A DNA stretch of 43,039 bases from a virus: the IMG/VR virus record IMGVR_UViG_3300010413_000067, positions 1-43,039 of that record, one strand, 5' to 3'. Position 1 is the stretch's first letter; each line of letters begins with the position of its first letter. Below are positions 1 through 8,807 of this stretch, one piece after another. A program made the position numbers and the translations under genes. The notes below the pieces were generated by a model. That model saw only the letters and a program-made list of their open reading frames with translations. It did no database searches and had not been told where the DNA came from.

Positions 1-1
1 C

Positions 2-43
2 CTTGCCGCAACTCTTTGTCCAAAATTTGAACGGTTCGCCAAG
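2..43. repeat. Dispersed palindrome, copy 1
   Basis: Core TGTCCAAAATTTGAACG (17-33) with imperfect self-complementary arms CTTGCCGCAAC and GTTCGCCAAG on either side. It belongs to the seven-copy family with consensus TGYYCAAAWTTTGRRCA. It lies upstream of the left-edge promoter, so it could act as an operator or as an upstream hairpin. Confidence 0.7.
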
Positions 44-73
44 AAAAATTCTTAGTTGAGGCAATAAAAAGTC

Positions 74-111
74 TTGACAACTCTTGACAAAAGTGGTATA
101 GTGGGGATAAT
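74..111 (+). promoter_or_regulatory. Two overlapping sigma70-type promoters
   Basis: TTGACA at 74-79 is followed after 17 bp by TATAGT at 97-102. A second TTGACA at 84-89, from a duplicated TTGACAACTC-like unit, is followed after 16 bp by GATAAT at 106-111. Both pairs have textbook spacing for the host housekeeping sigma factor. They would drive the rightward arm and would give transcripts with almost no leader before the ATG codons at 110 and 122. Confidence 0.75.
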
Positions 112-274
112 GGATTATAATATGGATATAGCAGAACTGAAGGCCGCCCTCAAAGAAGGAAAAGAATCCTGGGCGAAGAAGGCTTCAAAGATAATGAAAG
201 CGGCCAGCAGATTGGAAAACAATATTGCCACCGAGAAGCCTACTAGATCTAAATCGTTACCTCGGCCTTGTTGA
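110..274 (+). CDS. Small helical protein, first gene of rightward arm
   Basis: A 54-residue frame beginning at ATG 110, with an alternative ATG at 122. The N-terminal two thirds are charged and helical, with a Lys/Ala-rich stretch; the C-terminus is basic and Pro/Arg-rich. No Shine-Dalgarno sequence is visible and the promoter -10 elements abut the start, so translation would be nearly leaderless. It overlaps the next frame by about 50 nt. No family is recognised. It could also be a non-coding leader to the next gene. Confidence 0.35.
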   Translation: MDYNMDIAELKAALKEGKESWAKKASKIMKAASRLENNIATEKPTRSKSLPRPC

Positions 275-743
275 TCCAAATAAGCCGCCGCAGATACGAA
301 GACTGAAAGCAGTCGACAAGCAGATTTTAATTCTGCACTGTCAAGGTATTCCCGTTCAAGAAATTTGTGAACAACTTCCTGTTTCTCCCTCCAAAGTAAG
401 AACCGTAATTAACTCTGATTTAGGACAACAAGCGATAGATGATTTTATGCGTTTTCAGGATGCCGAATTCGCGGCACTGCATCAGCTTTCTATCAGCGCG
501 ATCAGAGACGCTCTTCTCCACGAAAATATTGATATTAGATTGAAAGCCGCTGATAAGTATTTAAAAGCTCACGGTAAGTACGAAAGAGGGGATTTTAAGG
601 AAACAACTGCGGAGGATGTAATTAGGCGGATAATGGAAATAAAGATTACAGAAGAAAGACCTGCAAATGCGGGTCGAAAACTTAACGCGATCAAAGGCGG
701 AAAATTACTTCCCTTTGATTTGGATGAAGACGAAGGAGATTGA
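225..743 (+). CDS. HTH protein, terminase-small-subunit-like
   Basis: 172 residues from a TTG at 225, the only start codon after the in-frame stop at 195; the ribosome binding site is weak. Residues about 30-75 (KAVDKQILILHCQG... EICEQLPVSPSKVRTVI) read as a helix-turn-helix. The following helical region with RLKAADKYLKAHGKY resembles small terminase and phage regulator proteins that pair an N-terminal HTH with an oligomerisation domain. The C-terminus is acidic. If it is TerS it sits unusually far (10 kb) from the large subunit. A transcriptional regulator is the main alternative. HTH is seen in the sequence; the packaging role is inferred. Confidence 0.5.
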   Translation: MPPRSLLDLNRYLGLVDPNKPPQIRRLKAVDKQILILHCQGIPVQEICEQLPVSPSKVRTVINSDLGQQAIDDFMRFQDAEFAALHQLSISAIRDALLHENIDIRLKAADKYLKAHGKYERGDFKETTAEDVIRRIMEIKITEERPANAGRKLNAIKGGKLLPFDLDEDEGD

Positions 744-745
744 TC

Positions 746-1060
746 ATGCCAAACGCAGGTAAATTTACAGCTGCTATATCAACTGGAGAACTGGCAGCGG
801 GTTCACATGCAGTTTATACTGGAATATGCTATCTTGCCGGACTACAAGTTCTAATCGATGGAACTAATGATGGAGAGATAGTAGTCTATGATAATACTGC
901 CGCATCAGGAAAGGTTATTGGAAGGCATAAGATCGAGGGCACAGCCCTTGCACATTACGGCGGTAGAAACTTTAGTTTTCCAGTTGTAGCGCAAACAGGA
1001 CTTTATGCCGTTATTACTGGTACTAATGCAAAAGGAATAGTGGAGTATATAGCAAAATGA
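746..1060 (+). CDS. Small beta-rich virion-type protein
   Basis: 104 residues. ATG 746 is chosen because AAGGAG lies 8 nt upstream; a TTG at 740 is possible but too close to that site. The sequence is Gly/Ala/Thr-rich with alternating hydrophobic residues (YLAGLQVLIDG, GEIVVYDN), as in small capsid-decoration or fibre-associated proteins. The stop overlaps the next start (ATGA), which indicates translational coupling. No enzyme motif is visible. Confidence 0.6.
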   Translation: MPNAGKFTAAISTGELAAGSHAVYTGICYLAGLQVLIDGTNDGEIVVYDNTAASGKVIGRHKIEGTALAHYGGRNFSFPVVAQTGLYAVITGTNAKGIVEYIAK

Positions 1061-1977
1061 AAAAGCTTTTAATTGCAATTCTAATCTTTTTCACATCCAG
1101 TCTTTCGGCGCACGCTGGCAAGATAATGGCGTTTACAGCGAATTCTGGCGGCGCTACAGGTGCGATGGATGCCTGGTCTTGTGATAATCTTGCAACTAAT
1201 GATCTTGCTCTTGTCTATGAGGTTGCATCAAATGAGATGATGTTCTATAAGTACAATGCCGACGGCGGCTGTCCTGGTTCCGATACAGATCCTTACGTTA
1301 TCGAGGCAGATAACTGTGCATCTTGTAGCGCGAAAGGTCAGTGGGAGCTGCTTGCAACTTTTACATTTGCTGGCGTTACATCGCCTTCCGTGGGACTGAA
1401 AGATTCAGATCAGGCTAATCAGGTTATCGCTAGGTTTCAAGCGGATGCTTCGGATGCGAACGATTCAAAGGCGCAGCTTCAGGTTGAGGAAAATACAGCG
1501 CTAACGACTTATATAGAACTTGATGGAACAGTTCCACAAATCACTATTTCAAAGGCTATTGTATCTGGATCTAATACCTACACCTCAACGGGCGCCCTAA
1601 AGTCAGCACTTCCGATTACCTCTATTTCAACCCTTCCGTATAATATTGTCGCCGCGGATGCTTACGGTGGAACCTTTCTTGTAACCGTAGGCTCTGGTGG
1701 TGCTACAGATGATGTGATGCTTCCAGATGTTTGCGACTCAGCAACGGGTGCAAATGTTTTGGTTGCGATCAGAGATGCTTCGGAACAGATCTCAATCGCT
1801 CCAACAGATACAGGAGACGAGATTATCTATGAGGGAGCGGGTATAGATGCTGGACACGAACTTGATTCACCGGCGTCGGCGGCAGGTGATTTTATAGTCT
1901 TTGAATGTATGGAAACAGGCAAGTGGTATGTCTTAGGCCACTCGGGAACTTGGACTGATGGCGGCGCACAAGATTAA
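1057..1977 (+). CDS. Secreted tail-fibre-like protein
   Basis: 306 residues. Residues 1-21 form a Sec signal peptide: MKK, a hydrophobic core, then SAHA-G as a likely cleavage site. The mature part is Ser/Thr/Gly/Asp-rich and beta-strand prone, with a Cys-rich patch near residues 70-95 (two C-x2-C-like pairs). The C-terminal stretch ending GKWYVLGHSGTWTDGG resembles the ends of many phage fibre proteins. It starts inside the ATGA overlap with the preceding gene and is overlapped by the next. Virion fibre or secreted adhesin are both possible; the signal peptide is atypical for a virion protein. Confidence 0.6.
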   Translation: MKKLLIAILIFFTSSLSAHAGKIMAFTANSGGATGAMDAWSCDNLATNDLALVYEVASNEMMFYKYNADGGCPGSDTDPYVIEADNCASCSAKGQWELLATFTFAGVTSPSVGLKDSDQANQVIARFQADASDANDSKAQLQVEENTALTTYIELDGTVPQITISKAIVSGSNTYTSTGALKSALPITSISTLPYNIVAADAYGGTFLVTVGSGGATDDVMLPDVCDSATGANVLVAIRDASEQISIAPTDTGDEIIYEGAGIDAGHELDSPASAAGDFIVFECMETGKWYVLGHSGTWTDGGAQD

Positions 1978-2776
1978 ATATTTAGTTCTTTCTTTTCTGT
2001 TCCTCTTTTCTTTAGTTAATTATTCTTCTGCTTGGCTTTCTACTGTCGTGTCTGGAGGGTCAACACCACCAGCGGCGGGCCCAGCTCCTGATTATTATGA
2101 AGATTTTAACTATTCAAATAATGCTGATGTTGGAGGCACTTGTACGCTTCTTTTTGATGATTCGAGTGACGCTACTTATGATCCAAATGGTTATATTGAT
2201 ATCTATAATAATCAGCTTCGCGTATATTGTAGCACGGCGTCTGGTCAGGGCTACGCATTTGAAAATGATGGAATAGGACAACTATCTGAACTTACTTTAT
2301 TTTTTAAGGTAAGTTTCGGTACAGTAGAAGGTGTTGATGATGCAAATGGTAGTTATGCTCCATTTAACTTTAGAATTAGCACTACGAATATAGGTACGTT
2401 TCGATTTGTTGCGTCGTCGGGAGATTTGTATGGATACCAAGTTCGTAAAGCAATAGCCGGCTCTGCCCTTAGTTCCTCTATACAAATGACATCTGTTGCG
2501 ACAAGCACAGATTATTATTGCTATTTTTATTATAAATACGGAGCAGCCAGCACAGGGGTATTTGAAGGAAGATGCGATTCAGATGTTAATATCAGTGACT
2601 CATCATGGGCAGCAGCATCTTTGACAGGTCAAGATGTAACGGGTGGAAACTATGTAGATCGAATCGACGCAGGACAGTTTTGGAATGATTGGAATAATGG
2701 CGGGGTATATGTATATTTCGATAATGCTTATCTTTACTCAGGAGATCAGCGATCTTGCACAAACTGTATAGAATAA
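1958..2776 (+). CDS. Secreted lectin-like (jelly-roll) protein
   Basis: 272 residues with a signal peptide in about the first 26 (MAAHKIK, hydrophobic core, YSSA-W). The mature region starts with a Pro/Gly/Ser linker, then DYYEDFNYSN... and an aromatic- and Asp-rich beta pattern ending in VYVYFDNAYLYSG. That layout resembles concanavalin-A-like or polysaccharide-binding jelly rolls and the C-terminal domain of the next protein. A pair of Cys residues lies at the very C-terminus. Its start overlaps the previous stop by 20 nt. A carbohydrate-binding role is inferred. Confidence 0.55.
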   Translation: MAAHKIKYLVLSFLFLFSLVNYSSAWLSTVVSGGSTPPAAGPAPDYYEDFNYSNNADVGGTCTLLFDDSSDATYDPNGYIDIYNNQLRVYCSTASGQGYAFENDGIGQLSELTLFFKVSFGTVEGVDDANGSYAPFNFRISTTNIGTFRFVASSGDLYGYQVRKAIAGSALSSSIQMTSVATSTDYYCYFYYKYGAASTGVFEGRCDSDVNISDSSWAAASLTGQDVTGGNYVDRIDAGQFWNDWNNGGVYVYFDNAYLYSGDQRSCTNCIE

Positions 2777-5700
2777 TTTTAATATTTTTTCTTTTTATTG
2801 CTCAAGTCGCCTTTGCAGATAAGTACGTCAGTCAATCGGGTTCTGGATCAGGTGATGGAAGCCCTGGCGATCCTTATAAGAATCTGTCTGAGATTGGAAC
2901 TCCATCGCCAGGAGAAGTCGTTTATTTCGATTGTAACGATACTTGGAATGTTGGCGGGAGTACCTATCTGTTGATTAAGCCTGGAGTCGGTTATGATGGC
3001 GAGCTTTGGGCGCACTCTCCCGAAACTTGTACAGGAGGGGCAAAAGCCAAATTAAATGCGACTTCAACAACTTCAAGTGGCTTTGTTGTCTTTACTCAGG
3101 ATAATGCCAGTTATACTACCTATTTAAAGGGCTTTGATGTAGACGGAAATGGCTATAACACTCATGCCGTTGTAAACGTATGTCAGCCAGGAACGGCTGA
3201 TTGCGATAATGGTCTGATACAAGTTTTAAACAACGAAGTACATGAGTGTGAAGACACATCGTTAGGAGCCGGCTATTGTATAAAAGTAGGTGCGACAAAT
3301 GCGAAGACGACAGAAAACGTCCAGGTTATGTACAATGAAGTCTGGAATGATGGAACTGTCTTAGGCAATGAGCTTATTGCGGTATATGAGGCTTATCAGG
3401 ATAACGGCGGCGATTCAGTTATAAATAATGTTCTCGTAAGAGGGAACGTTATGTATGGAGCTAATGACAATGCTAATTGCTGCATGGCAAAAAATAACGC
3501 CAATAATATTATCTTTGAATTTAACACAGCCTATGATTGTGAAAATGCAGGATTTAATGATCACGACGATGGTGTGGCTTGGCCTGGGCCAAATAATATA
3601 ACCTATCGGTACAATATAGCCTACGGAAACGGTAAAGGAGCCTATAAATCTCAAGCCGCTCAGAGTGATGGGCCAAGACAGGTTTATCTTTATGGAAACC
3701 TTTTCTTTGAGAATAACTTTACGGGTGGAACTGGAGGGGCTTGTATCTATTTTGAAGGTACGGTTGGGCCAACAACAGCTTATATTTACAATAATACCTG
3801 CTATTCTAATGCAGCAGGAGAAATCATAATTCCTGATGCCTCTGTTACAGCTTATATTCGTAACAATGTTTTGTATGCTGAAAGTGCTGACTATGCTTTA
3901 GATGCTGTGGGTGGAACCATCGCGCAGCATACAAATAACGTATATTATGGAAGCTCTGGCGATCTAATTCGTTATGGTGTAACTGGATATAATTCATCGG
4001 AAGTTATAGGAAGTTTCGAGAGCAGCGCTAGTGTATCAAATCCAAACTTTAAGAATTCAAGCAATCAGCCGACAGGGTTTAGTGGTACTTATGGAAGTTA
4101 TGAACCTAATAATGATGGATTCTTAGTTTCAGGCTCACCATGCGTTGATTCTGCAGTTGATCTTGGAAGTTCCTATAACGGCAGTATTAATAGTGTAACT
4201 CGTTCTGGTACCTGGGATCGCGGTGCATATGAGGCAGGTGAAGAAACGCCGAATCATGTTCAGGAAGATTTTCAAGGATATAGTGATAATGGCGTACCTG
4301 GTGTTGCTACTGCAAAGGCGATTATTAGTACGAACTGGGTACAGGCCAGCGATGAGCAGTTTCGTATACGATTCGCTGTGGCAGAGACTAATAGTCAGTC
4401 GGCACTTAATGAGCAGTATACTTTTGAGTATAGTTATAACGGCGGTACATGGACTGCAATAACTGGCTCTTCGAGTTATATTCAGATTGCCACAAGTTCT
4501 TATTATACTGATGAAGATTCAGATAACGTTAAAAGAGTATATACTGGTATATTGGATTTTACTGGTGGTGTTTTAGATGATGATGGTACAGCTGGAGAGA
4601 ATAATCAAATAGACTTTACAACAGGTGATGAAGTTTGGGAAATAGAAAGCTGCTTTACTATTGTATCAGAGGATGTATCTGGAAACGATAGTATTAGTGT
4701 CCGTATTGCTGGGATTGATTCGTGGGCGAACACTCCGGTAATAACTGTATCTCCACAAAGTAATCCTACAGTTTCAGTTATCGCAACGGATAGTGAAGCT
4801 GATGAAGGGGATTCTTACGATCAGGGTCTTTTTACAATCTACTGCGCCCCCGATTGCTCAGGACAGAGTATAAATTTCAACTGGACTTCTGGAACAGCAA
4901 CACTTGATACAGACTTTACGGCAAGCGATGGAAGTCCTATAGTGATAAATGGAGCCACTGATACTATAACAGTGTATCCAATAAATGATAGTAATCCAGG
5001 TGAAGGAAACGAAAATATTACCATAACGATTACCTCTGGAACTGGGTATAGTATAGGAACAAGTTCAGCAACTGTAACACTAATTGAGTCAAAAGAACTT
5101 CCATTTTCAGAGGATTTTGAGGTACATACTACGACACCATTTGGCTTTGGAACTGTTCAGACACAAGGAACTAATTCAGCAGTTACAATTTACTCAGGTG
5201 CAAATAAGAATGGAAACTATGCAGTTCAACTTGTATGCGATGATGATTCGTCTCCTGGATATGCAAGACTAAAATGGTCACTTACATATCCGGCTACCGA
5301 GTTTTGGGAAATGTTTGATGTATGGATTGATTCTGGCTGGACACCAACAGATAGGGACAATTTCTTATCTAGGGTTAATGAATCAGATGTAGCTATGGCC
5401 TTCGGTGTTGGATATAACGGAAGTCAATATTATTGGGCCATGACTAATAATAATGGAAATAAGCAGACTACTAGTGGCGGTACAGTTGTTGAGGATACAC
5501 ACTATGTGGTTTGTTTCAGGTATGTCCAAGGAACAGGTGCTGACTCAATAAGTCAGGCATGGATAAAGACCTATGGCGGCGAATGGTCGTCTGAGCCTGA
5601 TATGGAGATTACTACTGGAACTGCTACACAGCCTGTCTATATGGGAAAGATAGGTCCACACCAGGGAAACAATGACGGTGATTGGACAGTACAGATTGAT

Positions 5701-5790
5701 AATGTAGTACTTAGTATAACCGATCCGAGAGAGACTGCCGCTGTTCCAACAGGATATGGAGTGGCTGGTGGTGGAGCTTCAGTAGATTGA
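2755..5790 (+). CDS. Large secreted beta-helix / Calx-beta / jelly-roll protein
   Basis: 1011 residues from TTG 2755, preceded by CAGGAG at good spacing. Residues 1-21 are a signal peptide ending VAFA. Residues about 22-490 resemble a right-handed parallel beta-helix of the pectate-lyase/PbH1 type (KYVSQSGSGSGDGSPGDPYKNL start; repeated NNxxY/NxxYxN turns). Residues about 495-665 are beta-sandwich-like. Residues about 669-780 are a Calx-beta domain (PTVSVIATDSEADEGD ... GNENITITITSGTGY). Residues about 785-1000 form a jelly roll with EDFEVHT at the start. This fits a surface-polysaccharide-binding or degrading protein, either a tailspike-like fibre or an exported factor. No catalytic residues can be assigned by eye. 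Confidence 0.7.
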   Translation: MHKLYRIILIFFLFIAQVAFADKYVSQSGSGSGDGSPGDPYKNLSEIGTPSPGEVVYFDCNDTWNVGGSTYLLIKPGVGYDGELWAHSPETCTGGAKAKLNATSTTSSGFVVFTQDNASYTTYLKGFDVDGNGYNTHAVVNVCQPGTADCDNGLIQVLNNEVHECEDTSLGAGYCIKVGATNAKTTENVQVMYNEVWNDGTVLGNELIAVYEAYQDNGGDSVINNVLVRGNVMYGANDNANCCMAKNNANNIIFEFNTAYDCENAGFNDHDDGVAWPGPNNITYRYNIAYGNGKGAYKSQAAQSDGPRQVYLYGNLFFENNFTGGTGGACIYFEGTVGPTTAYIYNNTCYSNAAGEIIIPDASVTAYIRNNVLYAESADYALDAVGGTIAQHTNNVYYGSSGDLIRYGVTGYNSSEVIGSFESSASVSNPNFKNSSNQPTGFSGTYGSYEPNNDGFLVSGSPCVDSAVDLGSSYNGSINSVTRSGTWDRGAYEAGEETPNHVQEDFQGYSDNGVPGVATAKAIISTNWVQASDEQFRIRFAVAETNSQSALNEQYTFEYSYNGGTWTAITGSSSYIQIATSSYYTDEDSDNVKRVYTGILDFTGGVLDDDGTAGENNQIDFTTGDEVWEIESCFTIVSEDVSGNDSISVRIAGIDSWANTPVITVSPQSNPTVSVIATDSEADEGDSYDQGLFTIYCAPDCSGQSINFNWTSGTATLDTDFTASDGSPIVINGATDTITVYPINDSNPGEGNENITITITSGTGYSIGTSSATVTLIESKELPFSEDFEVHTTTPFGFGTVQTQGTNSAVTIYSGANKNGNYAVQLVCDDDSSPGYARLKWSLTYPATEFWEMFDVWIDSGWTPTDRDNFLSRVNESDVAMAFGVGYNGSQYYWAMTNNNGNKQTTSGGTVVEDTHYVVCFRYVQGTGADSISQAWIKTYGGEWSSEPDMEITTGTATQPVYMGKIGPHQGNNDGDWTVQIDNVVLSITDPRETAAVPTGYGVAGGGASVD

Positions 5791-6131
5791 AACTAAAAGA
5801 AACAGTCGCATTAGTTCCTTTAGATCGACCAGAGGTTTTGGGATATGCAAATCTGTTTGAGGAAGGTGATCTTTGGATCAAGATAAAAGGCTGTTTAGAC
5901 TGTCCTGAAAGTAGTCGACAAATGTGCTGTAGGGACTGTAAAGCCAAATATATCTACGGCTGTATGTTTCATTTAGAAGGCGGAACTACAAACAAACCTT
6001 TTGAATGTGTTGTAAAACCTGATCCAAGACAAGGCTTGAGTTATTGCCATCTTGAGTTCTTGTGCGTTTCGGGAACGAGGGTTGGAAAGATTAGAAGGAT
6101 TAAGGACTCACTGGATATTATAAATGGCTGA
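5787..6131 (+). CDS. Cys-rich small protein
   Basis: 114 residues from TTG 5787, in a TTGA overlap with the preceding stop, with GGTGGTGGAGC upstream. Cysteines cluster at residues about 36-60 (GCLDCPESSRQMCCRDCKAKYIYGC), followed by three more, suggesting a zinc- or disulfide-stabilised fold. It sits between two large fibre-like genes. A chaperone or assembly factor for these is conceivable but only inferred. No family recognised. Confidence 0.55.
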   Translation: MKLKETVALVPLDRPEVLGYANLFEEGDLWIKIKGCLDCPESSRQMCCRDCKAKYIYGCMFHLEGGTTNKPFECVVKPDPRQGLSYCHLEFLCVSGTRVGKIRRIKDSLDIING

Positions 6132-8547
6132 CCCCAAATATACGAACCAGGTTCACTTTGGTATAGGCGATAACGACAACGCCGATCCCGACGGCTGTTC
6201 GTTTGATACTACAGATGCCCAGCGCACTGGATATACCAGTGGCGCAATAATGGTTCGTGTTTCTGTTGAGAATACTGGTGGTAAGGATACAGGTGTTGTT
6301 GCGTGGCGGCTGCATTATAATAAAGTTAATTCTTTTGCAACTGCTACGCAGATTACAACAGTTAGTACGAATGCCTTTAAGATGGCATCCGGCTTGCCTG
6401 GTAATCAGGATCCAACTAATGCAATGGTCTTAGGAGGTACTGGTACTCGACAGGACGGGTATTATACAGAAGCTACTTCAACTGAATCAACTGCGGTTAA
6501 AATTCCAAATGCTTATTATATGGAAATGCAGTTCTGCATTGAAGCTGGAAGTGGTCTTGAAGGAAACACTGATTATTATTTCTTTATCTCTGAAGCTGGA
6601 ACAAGTCTTGATAACTATGCTCAGAATCTTGCAATTCAAACAGGAAGTTTGGCAATTCAAGTTCCTTTAGATGCTGGCTCTTTGACATTAGGGCAAGAGT
6701 TTCTTGGAGAAGCTTTTGGACTACAATCAAAGGCGGTTGTGCTAACTGGAAAGTCGGTGGCAACTTTTTATGCGACAGTCGTACAGCTGGCAGCTGTAGC
6801 GCTGACAATGACTGGACAGAGCTTTTCGACTGTCATGACTTATCTTTTTACATTTGTTAGTGGTGCGCTTAGATTTGCTGGACAGGTTTTGAATCCAGTT
6901 TTCTTCTACGACGGTGATATTGAGTTTGTAGATACCGATGGCTACACTTGGCGACCGCATGCAGAGGTAGCGGGCGCTGAGCAGTTTATGTTTGTTGCAA
7001 CGAGTTTAAGTATTGCAGGAAAGTTTATCGGCGAACAGTTTGGCCTTCAACGTGGAACAGCTACTTATGTTGGAAAATATTTAGGTGAGAGATTTCTAAC
7101 ATTGGCTGGAGGGCTTTCATTAGTTGGAAGGCAAACCAACGAAGTATTCAGATTAATTAGCGGTACGATTTCAATTACTGGAGAGTTTCTATCTGAGAGC
7201 TTTGAACTCATCAAGGGCTCGATAAACTTAGTCGGTAAGCGAATAGATGAAGCTTTTGGATTAATTAAAAGTAGTTTGAGTTTTGTAGGTAAGAATCTTA
7301 CAATTCTTGGCGATATACAGCTTATGCTGGATGCGGCCAGTCTTGCATTAACTGGTAGATATTTAGGAGAAAACTTTAAATTTGTCAAGGGAACCTTGTC
7401 AATTTCTGGCAAGCTTTTAGACGAAATATTTAGACTAGTTAGTAATTCACTAACTTTAGGTGGATCATTTTTGGCCGAGAGATTTGGACTGGTCGCATCC
7501 AGTTTAGCCTTTGTAGGAAAAGATTTTTCTGCGCTTATCTCAGGCGCTGTCAATATGCTCGCTGGTGCTTTAACAGCAACTGGAAGTTTCATAAATGAGA
7601 GATTTACGATTCTTGCTGGATCAAGTGTATTTACTGGAAAGACAGTTGGCGAAATAGTTAAGCTATTAAAAGGTACAGTAAGTATCTCCGGCAGTCTGGT
7701 TAATGAGGCTTTTGGACTGGTGAATGGTGCGCTGACTCTGGCGGGACAGACTCTTACCATCCTCGAAGCGGGCGCTGTTATGATGGCTGCCGGAGTACTT
7801 ACTTTCTCTCCTAAGACTTTTGGCGAAGGTTTTAGAATGGTTGCCAGCAGTCTGACATTTGTTGGCAAGGTCTTACTTTGGGGACAAGTTGTTTGGAAAG
7901 ATGGAGATATTGTCTTTACAGATGGAGATATTATCTTTGTTCCTAAAGAAGGCGCTGTTGAAGTGCGATTGGCCAGTGTCGCCTTGGTCGTTGCAGGAAA
8001 ACAATTAAACGAAAGATTCACAGTTCTAAAGGGAACATTAACCCTAACAGGCAAGAATATTATAACTGGTTCTGAAATACTGGTAGAACTGGCTACTGTG
8101 GCACTTAGTTTTGTTGGAAGCAATATAATTGAATTATTCAGACTTAAATCAGTCGCCCTAAGTTTTGTTGGAAAGCTTGTTAACGCCGCAGAAACTTTCT
8201 TACTAAAAGTACAGAGTCTGACCTTCACCGGTAAGGCAATTACAGCAACTATAGTAGGGAGGCTAGTTGCTGGCGCCTTAGTAATTTCGGGAGCAAGAGT
8301 AAATGAAGCCTTCACACTGAGCCGTGGAACATTAACTTTAACTGGTCGGACTCTGTACTTTTTTGCAGAAACAATCCTTGTGCTAGGCGCCAGTGCCTTG
8401 ACACTTACTGGATATGATATAATAAGTTTGTTGGATCAAATCTTAGTTTTAGTTAAAGGAACACTTACATTTGGTGGAAAAGCTTTTAGTGAGCCAGGCG
8501 AGTATATAAAAAGAATGCGCGACTGGTTTTGGGAATTTATCGAATAG
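6124..8547 (+). CDS. Repeat protein of 18/22-residue units, likely fibre
   Basis: 807 residues. Residues 1-180 form a non-repetitive, Asn/Asp/Gly-rich beta-type head (MADPKYTNQVHFGIGDNDN...). From about residue 183 to 796 the protein consists of roughly 28 degenerate units with the pattern (F/Y)xxExFxLxxGxLxLxGK. Two sites are interrupted by related inserts (DGDIEFVDTDGYTWRP and DGDIVFTDGDIIFVP). A short amphipathic tail WFWEFIE closes it. Such strict periodicity suggests a beta-solenoid or long fibrous shaft. The neighbouring genes are fibre-like. Function is inferred from architecture only. Confidence 0.65.
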   Translation: MADPKYTNQVHFGIGDNDNADPDGCSFDTTDAQRTGYTSGAIMVRVSVENTGGKDTGVVAWRLHYNKVNSFATATQITTVSTNAFKMASGLPGNQDPTNAMVLGGTGTRQDGYYTEATSTESTAVKIPNAYYMEMQFCIEAGSGLEGNTDYYFFISEAGTSLDNYAQNLAIQTGSLAIQVPLDAGSLTLGQEFLGEAFGLQSKAVVLTGKSVATFYATVVQLAAVALTMTGQSFSTVMTYLFTFVSGALRFAGQVLNPVFFYDGDIEFVDTDGYTWRPHAEVAGAEQFMFVATSLSIAGKFIGEQFGLQRGTATYVGKYLGERFLTLAGGLSLVGRQTNEVFRLISGTISITGEFLSESFELIKGSINLVGKRIDEAFGLIKSSLSFVGKNLTILGDIQLMLDAASLALTGRYLGENFKFVKGTLSISGKLLDEIFRLVSNSLTLGGSFLAERFGLVASSLAFVGKDFSALISGAVNMLAGALTATGSFINERFTILAGSSVFTGKTVGEIVKLLKGTVSISGSLVNEAFGLVNGALTLAGQTLTILEAGAVMMAAGVLTFSPKTFGEGFRMVASSLTFVGKVLLWGQVVWKDGDIVFTDGDIIFVPKEGAVEVRLASVALVVAGKQLNERFTVLKGTLTLTGKNIITGSEILVELATVALSFVGSNIIELFRLKSVALSFVGKLVNAAETFLLKVQSLTFTGKAITATIVGRLVAGALVISGARVNEAFTLSRGTLTLTGRTLYFFAETILVLGASALTLTGYDIISLLDQILVLVKGTLTFGGKAFSEPGEYIKRMRDWFWEFIE
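6670..8510 (+). repeat. Coding repeat array, 54- and 66-nt units
   Basis: About 28 degenerate in-frame repeats within the preceding gene. Most units are 18 codons and several are 22 codons, the longer units recurring after runs of the shorter ones. Conserved positions are the E-x-F pair, the Gly before a beta-strand, and a terminal Gly-Lys/Arg. DNA-level identity is low, so the array is old rather than freshly expanded. Confidence 0.7.
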
Positions 8548-8556
8548 GAGGCGAAT

Positions 8557-8796
8557 ATGTTTAACTGGTTTAGAAGAAAAAAGACGAAGAACGCAGGAGT
8601 TCCCTCAAAGGCGAAGATGGAGGGCAAACCGATGGTTGTTAATCCATCTAGGGCAATAACTGTGCGACGTATGAAAACACGAATTAGGGCATTGGAAAGA
8701 GCTGCTGCAGAAACGACGGACGAAGATAAAAAAGCGAGGATGCTTGAAACTGTAGCTCATTATAGGACTATGGTCTTTATGCGAGAAAATCGTTAG
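8557..8796 (+). CDS. Small basic protein
   Basis: 79 residues with an excellent site AGGAGGCGAATATG. The N-terminus is MFNWFRRKKTKN, strongly basic, followed by a helical Arg/Ala-rich segment. It lies between the repeat-fibre gene and a small beta protein in the same orientation. The amphipathic start could contact membrane or nucleic acid. No family recognised. Confidence 0.6.
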   Translation: MFNWFRRKKTKNAGVPSKAKMEGKPMVVNPSRAITVRRMKTRIRALERAAAETTDEDKKARMLETVAHYRTMVFMRENR

Positions 8797-8807
8797 GAGG
8801 TTAAATT

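Noticed and set aside
7065-8315. 416-codon open frame on the - strand opposite the repeat-fibre gene
   Set aside because: It mirrors the 54/66-nt repeats of the + strand gene, has low-complexity Ser/Thr/Leu/Pro composition and no convincing ribosome binding site; it is a by-product of codon usage in the repeats.
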